Shown piece after piece: positions 7,125 to 14,974 of a DNA stretch of 64,000 nucleotides (position 1 is the first letter of the stretch; each line of letters starts with the position of its first letter). Below the pieces are notes generated by a model. That model was not told the origin of the DNA, did not search any database, and saw nothing but the letters and a program-made list of their open reading frames with translations. A program made the translations under genes and the position numbers. The stretch comes from Thermoleophilia bacterium (GTDB lineage: Bacteria; Actinomycetota; Thermoleophilia; Gaiellales; Gaiellaceae): the NCBI GenBank assembly GCA_023382435.1, contig JAHDVS010000003.1, forward strand, positions 1 to 64,000, in the 5' to 3' direction.

Positions 7125-8156
7125 TCAGGCGAGCGGCACGAGGCGCGCGGCGGTGGCCTTGAACGAGGCGACCGCGACGACTCCCGGCTCGAGCCCGAGG
7201 CGCTCGGCCGAGGCAGCCGTGAGCTCCGCGACGAGCGGGCCGACCCGGATGCGGACACGATTGCCGGCGGGAGTCATCGCGACGATCGGCGCGCGCACGT
7301 GGTTGAGGGTCGAGTCCCCCGGCGGCTCCCGGGCGACCGAGACCTCCCACGGGTGGACGACCACCCCGACGCGTCCCTCGAGCCCGTCCGTCGAGTAGAG
7401 GAAGCCCCCGGTCTCGAGGACGATCTCGGTCAACCCTCCCTCGCGCCTGCTCGCGATCCCAGGGATCAGGTTGCCGCCGGTGAAGCTCGCCACGAACGGG
7501 TCCGCGGGGCGGGCGACGAGGTCGGCGGGCGCGCCGAGCTGGACGAGCTTGCCCCCGACGAGGACGCCGACCCGCCCGGCAAGCGCCGCGGCCTCCTCAA
7601 AGGAGTGCGTGACGAGCAGCGCCGGCAGCCGCAGCTCGCGGAGCAGGTCGTGCAGCTCGACGCGGACCGCGGCGCGGGTGTGGGCGTCGAGCGCGGCCGT
7701 GGGCTCGTCGAGCAGCAACACGCGGGGGGCACGGGCGAGCGCGCGGGCGAGCGCTACCCGCTGGCGCTCGCCGCCGGAGAGCGACCCGGGCCGCGCGGAG
7801 GCGAGGTGAGCGATGCCTAGGCGCTCGAGCAGCTCGCCCGCGCGGCCCCGGTCGGCGAAGCCGACGTTCTGCTCGACGGTCAGGTGAGGGAAGAGCGCGT
7901 AGTCCTGAAACACGAACCCGACCGACCGCTGCTCGGGCGGGCGGTCGATCCCCGCGTCCGTGTCCAGCCAGATCTCGTCCCCGGCGGCGACGCGGCCGCG
8001 CGCGCCGGCGGTGAGGCCCGCGACCGCACGCAGCGCGGTCGTCTTGCCCGCGCCCGACGGCCCCGCGAGCGCGACCGGCTCGTCGCCGACCTCGAGCGCT
8101 AGAGCGAGGTCGAAGGCGCGGAGCGGGACGGTGAGATCGAGGTGAAGCGTGTCCAC
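7125..8156 (-). CDS. modC: Molybdate ABC transporter ATP-binding protein ModC
   Basis: This is the ATPase of a molybdate or tungstate importer. Walker A is GPSGAGKTT (32-40), the signature is LSGGERQRVALAR near residue 133, and Walker B is VLLLDEPTAALD. A C-terminal TOBE/MOP domain (RIRVGPLVAELTA onward) binds oxyanion in this family and is characteristic of ModC over other importers. I place the start at GTG 8156, giving 343 aa, with a 58-bp overlap into modB; the longer frame upstream is antiparallel noise. It is the last gene of the operon regulator-modA-modB-modC. Confidence 0.88.
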   Translation of the reverse strand: MDTLHLDLTVPLRAFDLALALEVGDEPVALAGPSGAGKTTALRAVAGLTAGARGRVAAGDEIWLDTDAGIDRPPEQRSVGFVFQDYALFPHLTVEQNVGFADRGRAGELLERLGIAHLASARPGSLSGGERQRVALARALARAPRVLLLDEPTAALDAHTRAAVRVELHDLLRELRLPALLVTHSFEEAAALAGRVGVLVGGKLVQLGAPADLVARPADPFVASFTGGNLIPGIASRREGGLTEIVLETGGFLYSTDGLEGRVGVVVHPWEVSVAREPPGDSTLNHVRAPIVAMTPAGNRVRIRVGPLVAELTAASAERLGLEPGVVAVASFKATAARLVPLA

Positions 8157-8923
8157 GACGGGAGCAGCTTGACGGCAAGCAGGACGGCGAGGCTGACGAG
8201 CACGAGCAGGGCACCGACGGCGAGCGCGACGTCGAAGTCGCGGTCGAGCTGCGCATAGATCATCAGCGGCAGCGTCTGGGTACGCCCCTGGAGCGAGCCC
8301 GCGAACATGATCGTGGCGCCGAACTCCCCGAGCCCGCGCGCGAACGCGAGCGTGGCACCGGCGCCGAGTCCGGGCGCCGCAAGCGGCAGGGCGACGCGCC
8401 GGAATGTCCGCGCGGGGGAGGCCCCGAGCGTACGCGAGGCCTCGAGGAGGCCCGTGTCGACCGACTCGAAGGCCGCGATCGCGGCCCGCAGGTAGAACGG
8501 GCTCGCGACTAGCACGACGGCGAGCACGACCGCCGCCTGCGTGAACGGGATGGACACGCCGAGGGCATCGAGCGTTCCGCCGAGCAGTCCGCGGCGCCCG
8601 AACGCCGCCAGCAGCGCGATCCCGGCCACCGCGGGGGGCAGCACGAGCGGGAGCTCGATCAGGGTCAGCGCCACGGCCCGGCCGCGGAAGCGGCGGGTCG
8701 CGAGCAGATACGCGGCCGGCGTCCCGACGCAGAGCACGAGCCCGCTCGCGATCAGGCTCGTCTTCAGGCTGACGAGCAGCGCGTCGACGGCGGCCGGGTT
8801 GCCGAGCTGGGCGAACAACTCGACCGGCGAGACGCGCAGGAACACGGCCGCTAACGGCAGCGCGAGGAACGCGAGCGCGAGCGCGCACGCGGCCACGAGC
8901 ACGGCGTCGAAGCGCCTGCTCAC
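8099..8923 (-). CDS. modB: Molybdate ABC transporter permease ModB
   Basis: This is the membrane subunit of the molybdate importer, with about six hydrophobic helices in 274 aa. The ABC-coupling (EAA) loop reads EASRTLGASPARTFRRVALP, followed by APGLGAGATLAFARGLGEFG, which is typical of ModB. The ATG overlaps the modA stop by 4 bp, and the 3' end overlaps modC. Confidence 0.88.
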   Translation of the reverse strand: MSRRFDAVLVAACALALAFLALPLAAVFLRVSPVELFAQLGNPAAVDALLVSLKTSLIASGLVLCVGTPAAYLLATRRFRGRAVALTLIELPLVLPPAVAGIALLAAFGRRGLLGGTLDALGVSIPFTQAAVVLAVVLVASPFYLRAAIAAFESVDTGLLEASRTLGASPARTFRRVALPLAAPGLGAGATLAFARGLGEFGATIMFAGSLQGRTQTLPLMIYAQLDRDFDVALAVGALLVLVSLAVLLAVKLLPSWTRFTSISPSRSAPSTSL

Positions 8924-9636
8924 GGCAGCCCGAACCCCGCGGCCTCGAGCGCGGCGCGCCCTTCCGGCCCGAGCAGCCGGTCGACGAACGCCTCGGCCGC
9001 CTCCCGGCTGTCGCTGTCGGTGACGACCGCGACGGCATACTCGATCGCCGGCTGGGCCGCGGGCGGCAGCTCGAGCACCCGCACGGCCGCCCCCGCCGGC
9101 GCCACGTTGGTGACGTAGACGATGCCGGCGTCCGCCTCGCCGAGCACGACCTTGGCGACGATGCCGCCGACGTCGTCCTCCTCGCTGACGACGTTGTCGA
9201 GCACATCCGAGGCGCCGAGCGCCGCGAGCGCGGCCCGGGCGTAGTCGCCCACCGGGACGCCCTCCGCCCCGACGACGAGCTTGACGCCCGGCCGGGCGAG
9301 GTCGGCCACTGAGGCGAGCTCGGACACGGAGGGGACGATCACCGCCAGGCGGTTCGTCGCGAACACGCGCGGCTCCTCGACGAGCCCTTCCTCGCGGAGC
9401 GCGCGCGCGTGCTCGACGCTCGCGGCGGCGAACACGTCGGCAGCCGCGCCCTCGCGGATCTGGGTAGCGAGGCTCGCGGAGCCCCCGAGCTGGTAGGTGG
9501 CGTCCGGCTCGAACGCCGGCAGCGCCTCCGCGAGCGACGCCGCGGCGAAGACCGTGAGCCTGGCGTCGCCGCCCGCCCCACCGCAGCCCGCGGCCAGCGC
9601 CGCCAGAGCGCCGAGGAGCACGCCGAGCCTCCTCAC
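8920..9636 (-). CDS. modA: Molybdate-binding lipoprotein ModA
   Basis: This is the extracytoplasmic substrate-binding protein of the importer. The N-terminal signal ends in a lipobox LAALAAGC, so the mature protein is membrane-anchored. LTVFAAASLAEALPAF is the characteristic ModA opening, followed by the second ligand loop GGSASLATQI. The length of 238 aa is usual. It overlaps the regulator gene by 4 bp (ATGA) and modB by 4 bp. Tungstate specificity cannot be excluded. Confidence 0.88.
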   Translation of the reverse strand: MRRLGVLLGALAALAAGCGGAGGDARLTVFAAASLAEALPAFEPDATYQLGGSASLATQIREGAAADVFAAASVEHARALREEGLVEEPRVFATNRLAVIVPSVSELASVADLARPGVKLVVGAEGVPVGDYARAALAALGASDVLDNVVSEEDDVGGIVAKVVLGEADAGIVYVTNVAPAGAAVRVLELPPAAQPAIEYAVAVVTDSDSREAAEAFVDRLLGPEGRAALEAAGFGLP

Positions 9637-10007
9637 GGCGCCACCGCCTCGACCATCACGGAGGTCGCCTTGACGATGCCGGCGGCCCGCGCTCCGGGTC
9701 TCAGCCCGAGCTCGGCGGCGGCGTCGCTCGTGATCACGGCGACGACCCGGGCCGGGCCGTCCACGTCGATCTCGATCTGGGCGAGCAGGCCCTCGACCCT
9801 GACGCTCGCGACCACGCCCTCGAAGCGGTTGCGGGCGCTCAGCTGCTCGGCGGCGACGGCGCCGCGCAGCCGCTCGACCTCGGAGACCGGGACGAGCCGG
9901 CGGTTCGCGCCGTCCCGCGCCGTCTCGATCCGGCCCGTCCGGTCCCAGCGGCGCAGCGTGTCGAGCGAGATCCCGAGCGAGCGAGCGGCCTCGGAGGCGT
10001 TGAGCAT
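9633..10007 (-). CDS. HTH-TOBE regulator of the molybdate operon
   Basis: A MerR/excisionase-type helix-turn-helix (LNASEAARSLGISLDTLRRW, about residues 2-21) is joined to one TOBE/MOP domain (RNRFEGVVASVRVEGLLAQI to the end), the oxyanion-binding module of ModE and ModC. It is probably a molybdate-sensing repressor of its own operon, although it lacks the classical ModE architecture. I prefer ATG 10007 (124 aa) over GTG 10019, because families of this type begin at this helix and because the two palindromes at 10009-10030 would then lie entirely upstream of the coding region. Confidence 0.8.
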   Translation of the reverse strand: MLNASEAARSLGISLDTLRRWDRTGRIETARDGANRRLVPVSEVERLRGAVAAEQLSARNRFEGVVASVRVEGLLAQIEIDVDGPARVVAVITSDAAAELGLRPGARAAGIVKATSVMVEAVAP

Positions 10008-10008
10008 C

Positions 10009-10030
10009 TGCCTAGGCACTACCTAGGTAG
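10009..10030. promoter_or_regulatory. Two abutting palindromes, probable operator of the molybdate operon
   Basis: TGCCTAGGCA (10009-10018) and CTACCTAGGTAG (10019-10030) are perfect palindromes placed end to end, sharing the core CCTAGG at a centre-to-centre distance of 11 bp, close to one helical turn. They lie directly upstream of ATG 10007. TACCCT on the minus strand, next to the second palindrome, is a possible -10. This is the expected geometry for a dimeric HTH regulator, presumably the TOBE protein encoded downstream. Confidence 0.55.
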
Positions 10031-10040
10031 GGTAGCGGAT

Positions 10041-10052
10041 GGCGCCGGCGCC
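10041..10052. repeat. 12-bp palindrome GGCGCCGGCGCC
   Basis: A perfect 12-bp palindrome lies between the operator-like pair (10009-10030) and the longer palindrome (10061-10081). In this GC-rich DNA it may be incidental. Confidence 0.3.
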
Positions 10053-10060
10053 GGAAATCG

Positions 10061-10081
10061 ACGTAGGGGCCGCCCCTACGT
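10061..10081. terminator. 21-bp perfect inverted repeat, terminator or operator
   Basis: ACGTAGGGGC (10061-10070) and GCCCCTACGT (10072-10081) are exact inverted copies around one central base. It lies 28 bp after the aldehyde dehydrogenase stop, where a terminator would be expected. A usable hairpin needs a few unpaired bases, and there is no U-tract, so a regulator site is equally possible. Confidence 0.45.
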
Positions 10082-10109
10082 TTCCAGCGCAACGTCGCGA
10101 GAAACCGCA

Positions 10110-11576
10110 CTAGAGACCGAACGGGTTCGGCGTCCTCGCGCCGATGCCGACGAGCACGCTCTTCGTCTCGAGGTAGGCCTCGAGCGTCTCGAGCGCGAGC
10201 TCCCGGCCGAACCCGGACTGCTTGTAGCCGCCGAACGGAATCCCCGGCCGGGCCGTGAACGGCGTGTTCACCCCCACCTGCCCCGCCCTGATCCGCTGCG
10301 CCAGCCGGTGGCCGCGGCCCGGGTCGCCCGTCCAGACGGTGGCGAACAGGCCGTAGCGGACGTCGTTGGCGATCCGCACGGCGTCGTCCTCGTCCTCGAA
10401 CGGGATCGCGGACACGACGGGCCCGAAGATCTCCTCCTGCGCGACGGTCATCGCGTTGTCCACGCTCGCGAGCACGGTCGCGGGGTAGAACGCCCCGGGC
10501 CCGTCCGGAATGCCGCCGCCGCAGACCACCTCGGCGCCCTCCTCGACGCCGGCGGCGACGAAGCCGTGGACGCGGTCGCGGTGCGCGCGGGAGCTCAGCG
10601 AGCCGAGCTGGGTCTCGGGATCGAGCGGATCGCCCGCACGGATCCGCCCGGCCGCAGCGGCGACCCCGGCGACGACCTCGTCGTAGACTGATCGCTCGAC
10701 GAGCAGTCGCGAGCGGCACTCGCAGCTCTGCCCCGCCGAGGCGTAGACCGCCCAGGCAGACGCGGGGATCACCTCCGGGAGCGGCGCGTCGGCGAAGACG
10801 ACGTTGGGGCTCTTGCCGCCGAGCTCGAGCGTGAGCCTCTTGATACCCGCCGCCGCCAGACGCATCACCTCCGCACCGGTGCGCGTCGAGCCGGTGAACG
10901 CGACCTTGTCGACGCCCGGGTGGGAGACGAGGTAGGCACCGGTGGTCGGCCCGTCCGCCGGTAGCACGTTGACCGCGCCGGCGGGGAAGCCGGCGGCGGC
11001 GGCAAGCTCGGCGACCCGGAGCGCCGTCAAGGGCGTCTGCGGGTCCGGCTTCAGCACGACCGCGCAGCCGGCGGCGAGCGCGGGGGCGAGCCTCCAGCCC
11101 GCCATCAGGATCGGGTAGTTCCAGGGGACGATCTGGGCGCAGACCCCGACGGGCTCCTTGAGCGAGTAGTGGAGGAGCGAGCTTCCGAACGGCGTCGCGC
11201 GGCCCTGGATCGAGGCGATCCCGGAGGCGTAGTAGCGCAGCACCTCGGCCGCGCCCGCGACCTCGCCCCCGGTCGAGGAGATCGGCTTGCCGGTGTTGCG
11301 AGTCTCGAGCTCGGCCAGCGCGTCGCGCTCGGCCTCGATCGCGTCGGCGAGCGCATGCAGGAGGCGGGAGCGCTCCGGCGGCGGCGTCTTACCCCAGCGC
11401 CCGTCGAGCGCGCCCCGCGCGGCCGCCACTGCCCGGTCGACGTCGGCCTCGCCGGCGAGCGCGCAGCGCGCGAGCGGCGCGCCCGTGGCCGGCTCGGAGA
11501 GCTCGCGGAGCTCGCCGGACGCCGCCTCGACGAGCTCGCCGCCGACGAAGAGCCCGTGGACGCGGCCCGCGGTCAT
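10110..11576 (-). CDS. NAD(P)+-dependent aldehyde dehydrogenase
   Basis: The product oxidises an aldehyde to a carboxylate. The cofactor region is [20 protein letters not shown], the general-base glutamate lies in LELGGKSPN, and the nucleophilic cysteine in GQSCECRSR near residue 285. EEIFGPV and the C-terminal [13 protein letters not shown] are also typical. The closest families are betaine-aldehyde and aminobutyraldehyde dehydrogenases, but the substrate is not decided. ATG 11576 overlaps the thiolase stop (ATGA), so the two genes are translationally coupled; this gives 488 aa. Confidence 0.85.
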   Translation of the reverse strand: MTAGRVHGLFVGGELVEAASGELRELSEPATGAPLARCALAGEADVDRAVAAARGALDGRWGKTPPPERSRLLHALADAIEAERDALAELETRNTGKPISSTGGEVAGAAEVLRYYASGIASIQGRATPFGSSLLHYSLKEPVGVCAQIVPWNYPILMAGWRLAPALAAGCAVVLKPDPQTPLTALRVAELAAAAGFPAGAVNVLPADGPTTGAYLVSHPGVDKVAFTGSTRTGAEVMRLAAAGIKRLTLELGGKSPNVVFADAPLPEVIPASAWAVYASAGQSCECRSRLLVERSVYDEVVAGVAAAAGRIRAGDPLDPETQLGSLSSRAHRDRVHGFVAAGVEEGAEVVCGGGIPDGPGAFYPATVLASVDNAMTVAQEEIFGPVVSAIPFEDEDDAVRIANDVRYGLFATVWTGDPGRGHRLAQRIRAGQVGVNTPFTARPGIPFGGYKQSGFGRELALETLEAYLETKSVLVGIGARTPNPFGL

Positions 11577-12745
11577 GCGCCGGGCCTGTCGAACAGCGCC
11601 GCCTGCCCCTGGCCGACGCCGACGCACAGCGTGGCGAGGCCGTAGCGCCCGCCGCGGCGGCGCAGCTCGTGCAGCAGGGAAACGACGAGGCGAGCTCCGC
11701 TCATGCCGAGCGGGTGCCCGAGCGCGATCGCCCCCCCGTTGACGTTGACCCGGGCCGGATCGAGCCGCAGCTCCCGGATCACGGCGAGGCTCTGCGAGGC
11801 GAACGCCTCGTTCAACTCGACGAGGTCGAGGTCGGAGACCGCAACCCCGGCGCGATCGAGGAGCTTCCGCACCGCGGGTACCGGCCCGATTCCCATCACG
11901 CGCGGATCGACACCGGCGACGGCGCTCGCGACGAAGCGGCCGAGCGGCTCGGCAGCGAGCGAGCGCGCCTTCTCGGCGCTCGCGACGACCAGAGCGGCCG
12001 CGCCGTCGTTGATGCCGCTCGCGTTCCCGGCGGTGACCGTGCCGCCGGTGCGGAAGGCCGGCTTCAGGCCGGCGAGCTGCTCGAGCGTCGTCTGCGGGCG
12101 AGGATGCTCGTCCGTGTCGAGGCCATCGACCGGAACGACCTCGTCCGCGAGATGCCCTGCCTCCCGGGCCGCCAGCCAGCGACGCTGGCTCTCGAGCGCG
12201 AATGCGTCCTGATGCTCGCGGCTGATTCCGTACTCGGCGGCGACGTTCTCGGCCGTCTCACCCATCGACTCGGGCGGGAAGCCGAGCCGGGGGTTGACGA
12301 ACCGCCAGCCGATCGTCGAGTCGTACGCCGTCCGGTCGCCGCGCGGGAACGCGGCGTCCGGCTTGCCGAGCACGAGCGGCGCGCGGCTCATCGACTCGAC
12401 GCCGCCGGCGACGAACAGGTCGCCCTCGCCCGCCCGGATCGCGTGGCAGGCGGCGACAACAGCGGACAGCCCGCTAGCGCAGAGGCGGTTCACGGTCACA
12501 CCCGCCACCTCCTGCGGCAGCCCCGCGAGCAGGGCCGCGAGCCGGGCAACGTTGCGATTGTCCTCGCCGGCCTGATTCGCGCAGCCGAGGTAGACGTCCT
12601 CGATCTCGCCCGGGTCGACGCCGGCGCGCTCGACGGCCGCCCCGATCGCGCGGGCCGCCAGATCGTCCGGTCGGACGCCGGCGAGCGCGCCCGCGTAGCG
12701 CCCGATCGGAGTACGCACGGCGGAGAGGACGACCGCGTCCGGCAC
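11573..12745 (-). CDS. Acetyl-CoA acyltransferase (thiolase), 3-oxoadipyl-CoA thiolase-like
   Basis: The enzyme cleaves 3-oxoacyl-CoA with CoA or runs in reverse. The acyl-accepting cysteine is C89 in [12 protein letters not shown]; the catalytic histidine lies in [16 protein letters not shown] and the second cysteine in [26 protein letters not shown] is characteristic of PcaF/PaaJ-type thiolases of aromatic-acid degradation, but general acetyl-CoA acetyltransferases are close. It is coupled to the aldehyde dehydrogenase downstream, which suggests a short catabolic unit. The GTG start at 12745 follows TAGGCT by 6 nt. Confidence 0.85.
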   Translation of the reverse strand: MPDAVVLSAVRTPIGRYAGALAGVRPDDLAARAIGAAVERAGVDPGEIEDVYLGCANQAGEDNRNVARLAALLAGLPQEVAGVTVNRLCASGLSAVVAACHAIRAGEGDLFVAGGVESMSRAPLVLGKPDAAFPRGDRTAYDSTIGWRFVNPRLGFPPESMGETAENVAAEYGISREHQDAFALESQRRWLAAREAGHLADEVVPVDGLDTDEHPRPQTTLEQLAGLKPAFRTGGTVTAGNASGINDGAAALVVASAEKARSLAAEPLGRFVASAVAGVDPRVMGIGPVPAVRKLLDRAGVAVSDLDLVELNEAFASQSLAVIRELRLDPARVNVNGGAIALGHPLGMSGARLVVSLLHELRRRGGRYGLATLCVGVGQGQAALFDRPGA

Positions 12746-12757
12746 GGCCGCAGCCTA
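12746..12757 (-). promoter_or_regulatory. -10 element TAGGCT, 6 nt before the thiolase start
   Basis: TAGGCT (12757-12752) is followed by GCGGCC and the GTG start. No ribosome site is visible. Confidence 0.45.
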
Positions 12758-12768
12758 GCGCGCGGCCG

Positions 12769-13599
12769 TCAGGTAACGAACTCGACGCGCACGGGGCCGG
12801 GGAACGCACCGATCTCCTCCCCGCGGCGCAAGAGCTCGGTCACGGCCGCCCGGCCCTCGTCCCCGTAGTCCTGCGTGAGCTCGTTCACGTACATGCCGAC
12901 GAACCGGTCGGCCAGCGCCGGGTCGAGGCCGCGCCCGAACTCGAGCGCGTACTCGAGGGCCTCCTCACGGTGCTCGAGCCCCGCCTCGATCGAGTCGTGC
13001 AGGATCTCCGAGAGGACGTGGAGCGTCTCCGCACCGAGATCGCGCCGCGCGACGTTGATCCCGAGCGGAAGCGGCAGCCCGGTCTCGAGCAGCCACCACT
13101 CACCGAGATCGACAACCTTGTGGAGACCCTGGCGCTCGAACGTGAGCTGCCCCTCGTGGATGACGAGCCCCGCGTCGCAGCGGCCCGCCGTGACCTCGTC
13201 CATGACGCTCTCGAACGGGACCTCGCGGTAGGAGAAGTCCTCGCCGAGGCAGAGCCGCAGGGCCAGGAAGGCGGTCGTCATCCTGCCGGGAACTGCGATC
13301 TCGATCCGGCCGAGATCCTCGCGGGCCAGTGGCTCGCGGGAGACGACCACCGGCCCGTAGCCCGAGCCCATGCTGGCCCCGTGGGGCAGCAGCATGTAGC
13401 GCTCCTGCACGAACGGGTACGTGTGCAGCGAGATCGCGGTCACCTCGAGCCGGCCCTCGAGCGCCCATTCGTTGAGCGTCTGGATGCCCTCCAGCACGTG
13501 CTCGAAGTCGAACCCGCGAGCGCCGACCCGCCCGCTCGCCAGGCCCCAGAACATGAACGCGTCGTCTGGGTCTGGGCTGTGGCCGAGGCGAATCAGCAT
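12769..13599 (-). CDS. mqnD: 1,4-dihydroxy-6-naphthoate synthase
   Basis: MqnD catalyses the release of 1,4-dihydroxy-6-naphthoate from cyclic de-hypoxanthine futalosine in the futalosine route to menaquinone. The opening RLGHSPDPDDAFMFWGLA is diagnostic. The protein has the periplasmic-binding-protein-like fold expected at 276 aa, with HTYPFVQ and PHGASMGSGYGP as further family blocks. No other mqn gene is in the window. The product would supply the quinone used by the complex I encoded further on. Confidence 0.9.
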   Translation of the reverse strand: MLIRLGHSPDPDDAFMFWGLASGRVGARGFDFEHVLEGIQTLNEWALEGRLEVTAISLHTYPFVQERYMLLPHGASMGSGYGPVVVSREPLAREDLGRIEIAVPGRMTTAFLALRLCLGEDFSYREVPFESVMDEVTAGRCDAGLVIHEGQLTFERQGLHKVVDLGEWWLLETGLPLPLGINVARRDLGAETLHVLSEILHDSIEAGLEHREEALEYALEFGRGLDPALADRFVGMYVNELTQDYGDEGRAAVTELLRRGEEIGAFPGPVRVEFVT

Positions 13600-13659
13600 G
13601 GAGCGCGTGAGGCTAGCAATCCTGCGTGGTCCGTGGGGAGAGAGCCATCCGGGCTGCCG

Positions 13660-13672
13660 TAGAATCCTCGGC
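13660..13672 (+). promoter_or_regulatory. -10 element TAGAAT, 7 nt before the DtxR-type regulator start
   Basis: TAGAAT (13660-13665) plus the 7-nt spacer CCTCGGC leads to GTG 13673. No ribosome site and no clear -35 are present. Confidence 0.5.
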
Positions 13673-14332
13673 GTGTCGAAAGTCGAGCTGTCCGACGCGA
13701 TCCAGGACTACCTGAAGGAGATCTACAAGCTCCAGGCAAGCGGTGGGCGAGCCACGACAACGGCGATCGCACGGGCGACTCACGTTGCGCCCTCGTCCGT
13801 GACCTCGATGCTGAAGAAGCTGGCGGCGCTCGGACTCGTCGAGCATGCCCGCTACCGCGGCGCGCGCCTGACGCAGCCGGGAGAGCGCGTCGCGCTCGAG
13901 GTGATCCGCCACCACCGACTGCTCGAGCAGTACCTGGCCCAGACGCTCGGGCTGTCGATCGACGCGGTGCACGCCGAGGCCGACAGGCTCGAGCACGCTC
14001 TCTCCGAGGAGCTCGAGGCGCTGATCGACCGGGCGCTCGGGTATCCGACGCACGACCCCCACGGCCACCCGATCCCCAACGCCGAGCTCGAGCTCGCGCA
14101 CTCGGAGCTGAGGCCGCTCGCGGAGCTCGGCCCGGGCGAGCACGCCACGGTGCGGCACGTCCCGGACGGCGACCCGGCGCTCCTGCGCTACCTGTCGAAG
14201 CTGTCACTCGTGCCCGGCCGCCGGGTCGAGGTCTGCAACGCCGCCCCGTTCGGCGGTCCGGTCACGGTGCTGGTCGAGAAGACGGAGCACGCGATCTCGC
14301 GCGAGCTCGCCGGCCAGATCGGCGTTTCGTAG
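13673..14332 (+). CDS. DtxR/MntR-family metal-dependent transcriptional regulator
   Basis: The 219-aa protein has a winged HTH (residues 5-65, TTAIARATHVAPSSVTSMLK), a metal-binding dimerisation domain (HHRLLEQYLAQTLG, ADRLEHALSEEL) and a C-terminal FeoA/SH3-like domain. At the position of IdeR Cys102 and MntR Glu99 it carries Asp (EADRLEH), which favours a hard ion such as Mn2+ over Fe2+; this is an inference from alignment by eye. The GTG at 13673 is chosen because the family begins at this helix and a TAGAAT lies 7 nt upstream. Target genes are not evident nearby. Confidence 0.85.
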   Translation: MSKVELSDAIQDYLKEIYKLQASGGRATTTAIARATHVAPSSVTSMLKKLAALGLVEHARYRGARLTQPGERVALEVIRHHRLLEQYLAQTLGLSIDAVHAEADRLEHALSEELEALIDRALGYPTHDPHGHPIPNAELELAHSELRPLAELGPGEHATVRHVPDGDPALLRYLSKLSLVPGRRVEVCNAAPFGGPVTVLVEKTEHAISRELAGQIGVS

Positions 14333-14344
14333 CTCGAGCGCCCG

Positions 14345-14698
14345 CTACGGGAGCGGTGGGTGGCCGAAGAACCAGCGCTCGAGCGGTCGCAGCAACTCGT
14401 CGTCGGAGAACTCGGAGACCGGCTCGCTGACGCCCTCCGTGCGGGAGACGGCGAGATCGTCGCGCAGGGCGGCGTTGGCGGCTTCGAGCGCGTCGCCGAG
14501 CTCGTAGCCCTCGAAGACGTAGTCGTCGGGCCTCGGCTCGGGAACGGCCCGGTTGTTCGGGTTGATCGCCCGCCCCACGCCCCAGACCGCTCCCGGACGG
14601 CGCTCGATCCAGATCACGATCTCCTGGCGGACACCGTCGTCGCCCACGCCGTGCAAGACGCGTTCCGCGAACCGCATGCCCTCGGACGCCTGCTTCAC
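14345..14698 (-). CDS. Conserved-looking hypothetical protein, 117 aa
   Basis: I do not recognise a family. The product is acidic in its C-terminal half and ends RPLERWFFGHPPLP; the middle reads EIVIWIERRPGAVWGVGRAI, suggestive of a beta-sheet core. The start is GTG 14698, 7 nt after TATCCT. It is divergent from the 81-aa gene and convergent with the DtxR-type gene. Confidence 0.65.
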   Translation of the reverse strand: MKQASEGMRFAERVLHGVGDDGVRQEIVIWIERRPGAVWGVGRAINPNNRAVPEPRPDDYVFEGYELGDALEAANAALRDDLAVSRTEGVSEPVSEFSDDELLRPLERWFFGHPPLP

Positions 14699-14722
14699 CC
14701 GTCTAAGGATACAATCCCGCTC
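14699..14722. promoter_or_regulatory. Divergent leaderless promoters with overlapping -10 elements
   Basis: In AGGATACAAT (14706-14715) the minus strand reads TATCCT (14711-14706), 7 nt before GTG 14698. The plus strand reads TACAAT (14710-14715), 7 nt before ATG 14723. The two hexamers share two base pairs, so the two polymerases should exclude each other. Confidence 0.6.
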
Positions 14723-14968
14723 ATGGGCCGCCTCTCCAGGTACCTGCGCAACCCGCTCGCGTCGCTGTTCTCCCGTAACACCCGCGAGGATCAGCTTGCC
14801 GCCTACGTGATCCGGGAGCACAAGCTCGGCCGCGATCTCGACGACATCCTCGACGACCCGTACATGCGCAACCGGGCAAGCGATCTCGAGCGGCGCCGGC
14901 TGCTCGAGCGGCCGGATCTGATTCGCGCGATCGGCGAAGACACCGCCCGCGCCGGCCAGCCCGAGTAG
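14723..14968 (+). CDS. Small charged hypothetical protein, 81 aa
   Basis: The protein is helical and highly charged, with a basic N-terminus (MGRLSRYLRNPL) and a core rich in Arg, Asp and Glu (EHKLGRDLDDILDDPYMRN, DLERRRLLERPDLIRAI). I do not know the family. The start is fixed by TACAAT lying 7 nt upstream. It is transcribed away from the 117-aa gene and toward the ornithine-cyclodeaminase-like gene. Confidence 0.65.
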   Translation: MGRLSRYLRNPLASLFSRNTREDQLAAYVIREHKLGRDLDDILDDPYMRNRASDLERRRLLERPDLIRAIGEDTARAGQPE

Positions 14969-14974
14969 CCCGCC

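Noticed and set aside
8398-8415. Match to the GGAATGTCC core of the dispersed repeat
   Set aside because: It lies inside modB, lacks the inverted repeat and most of the core, and is coding sequence by chance.
10504-10520. Second partial match to the repeat core (CCGGAATGCC)
   Set aside because: It is inside the aldehyde dehydrogenase coding region and only 8-9 bases agree.
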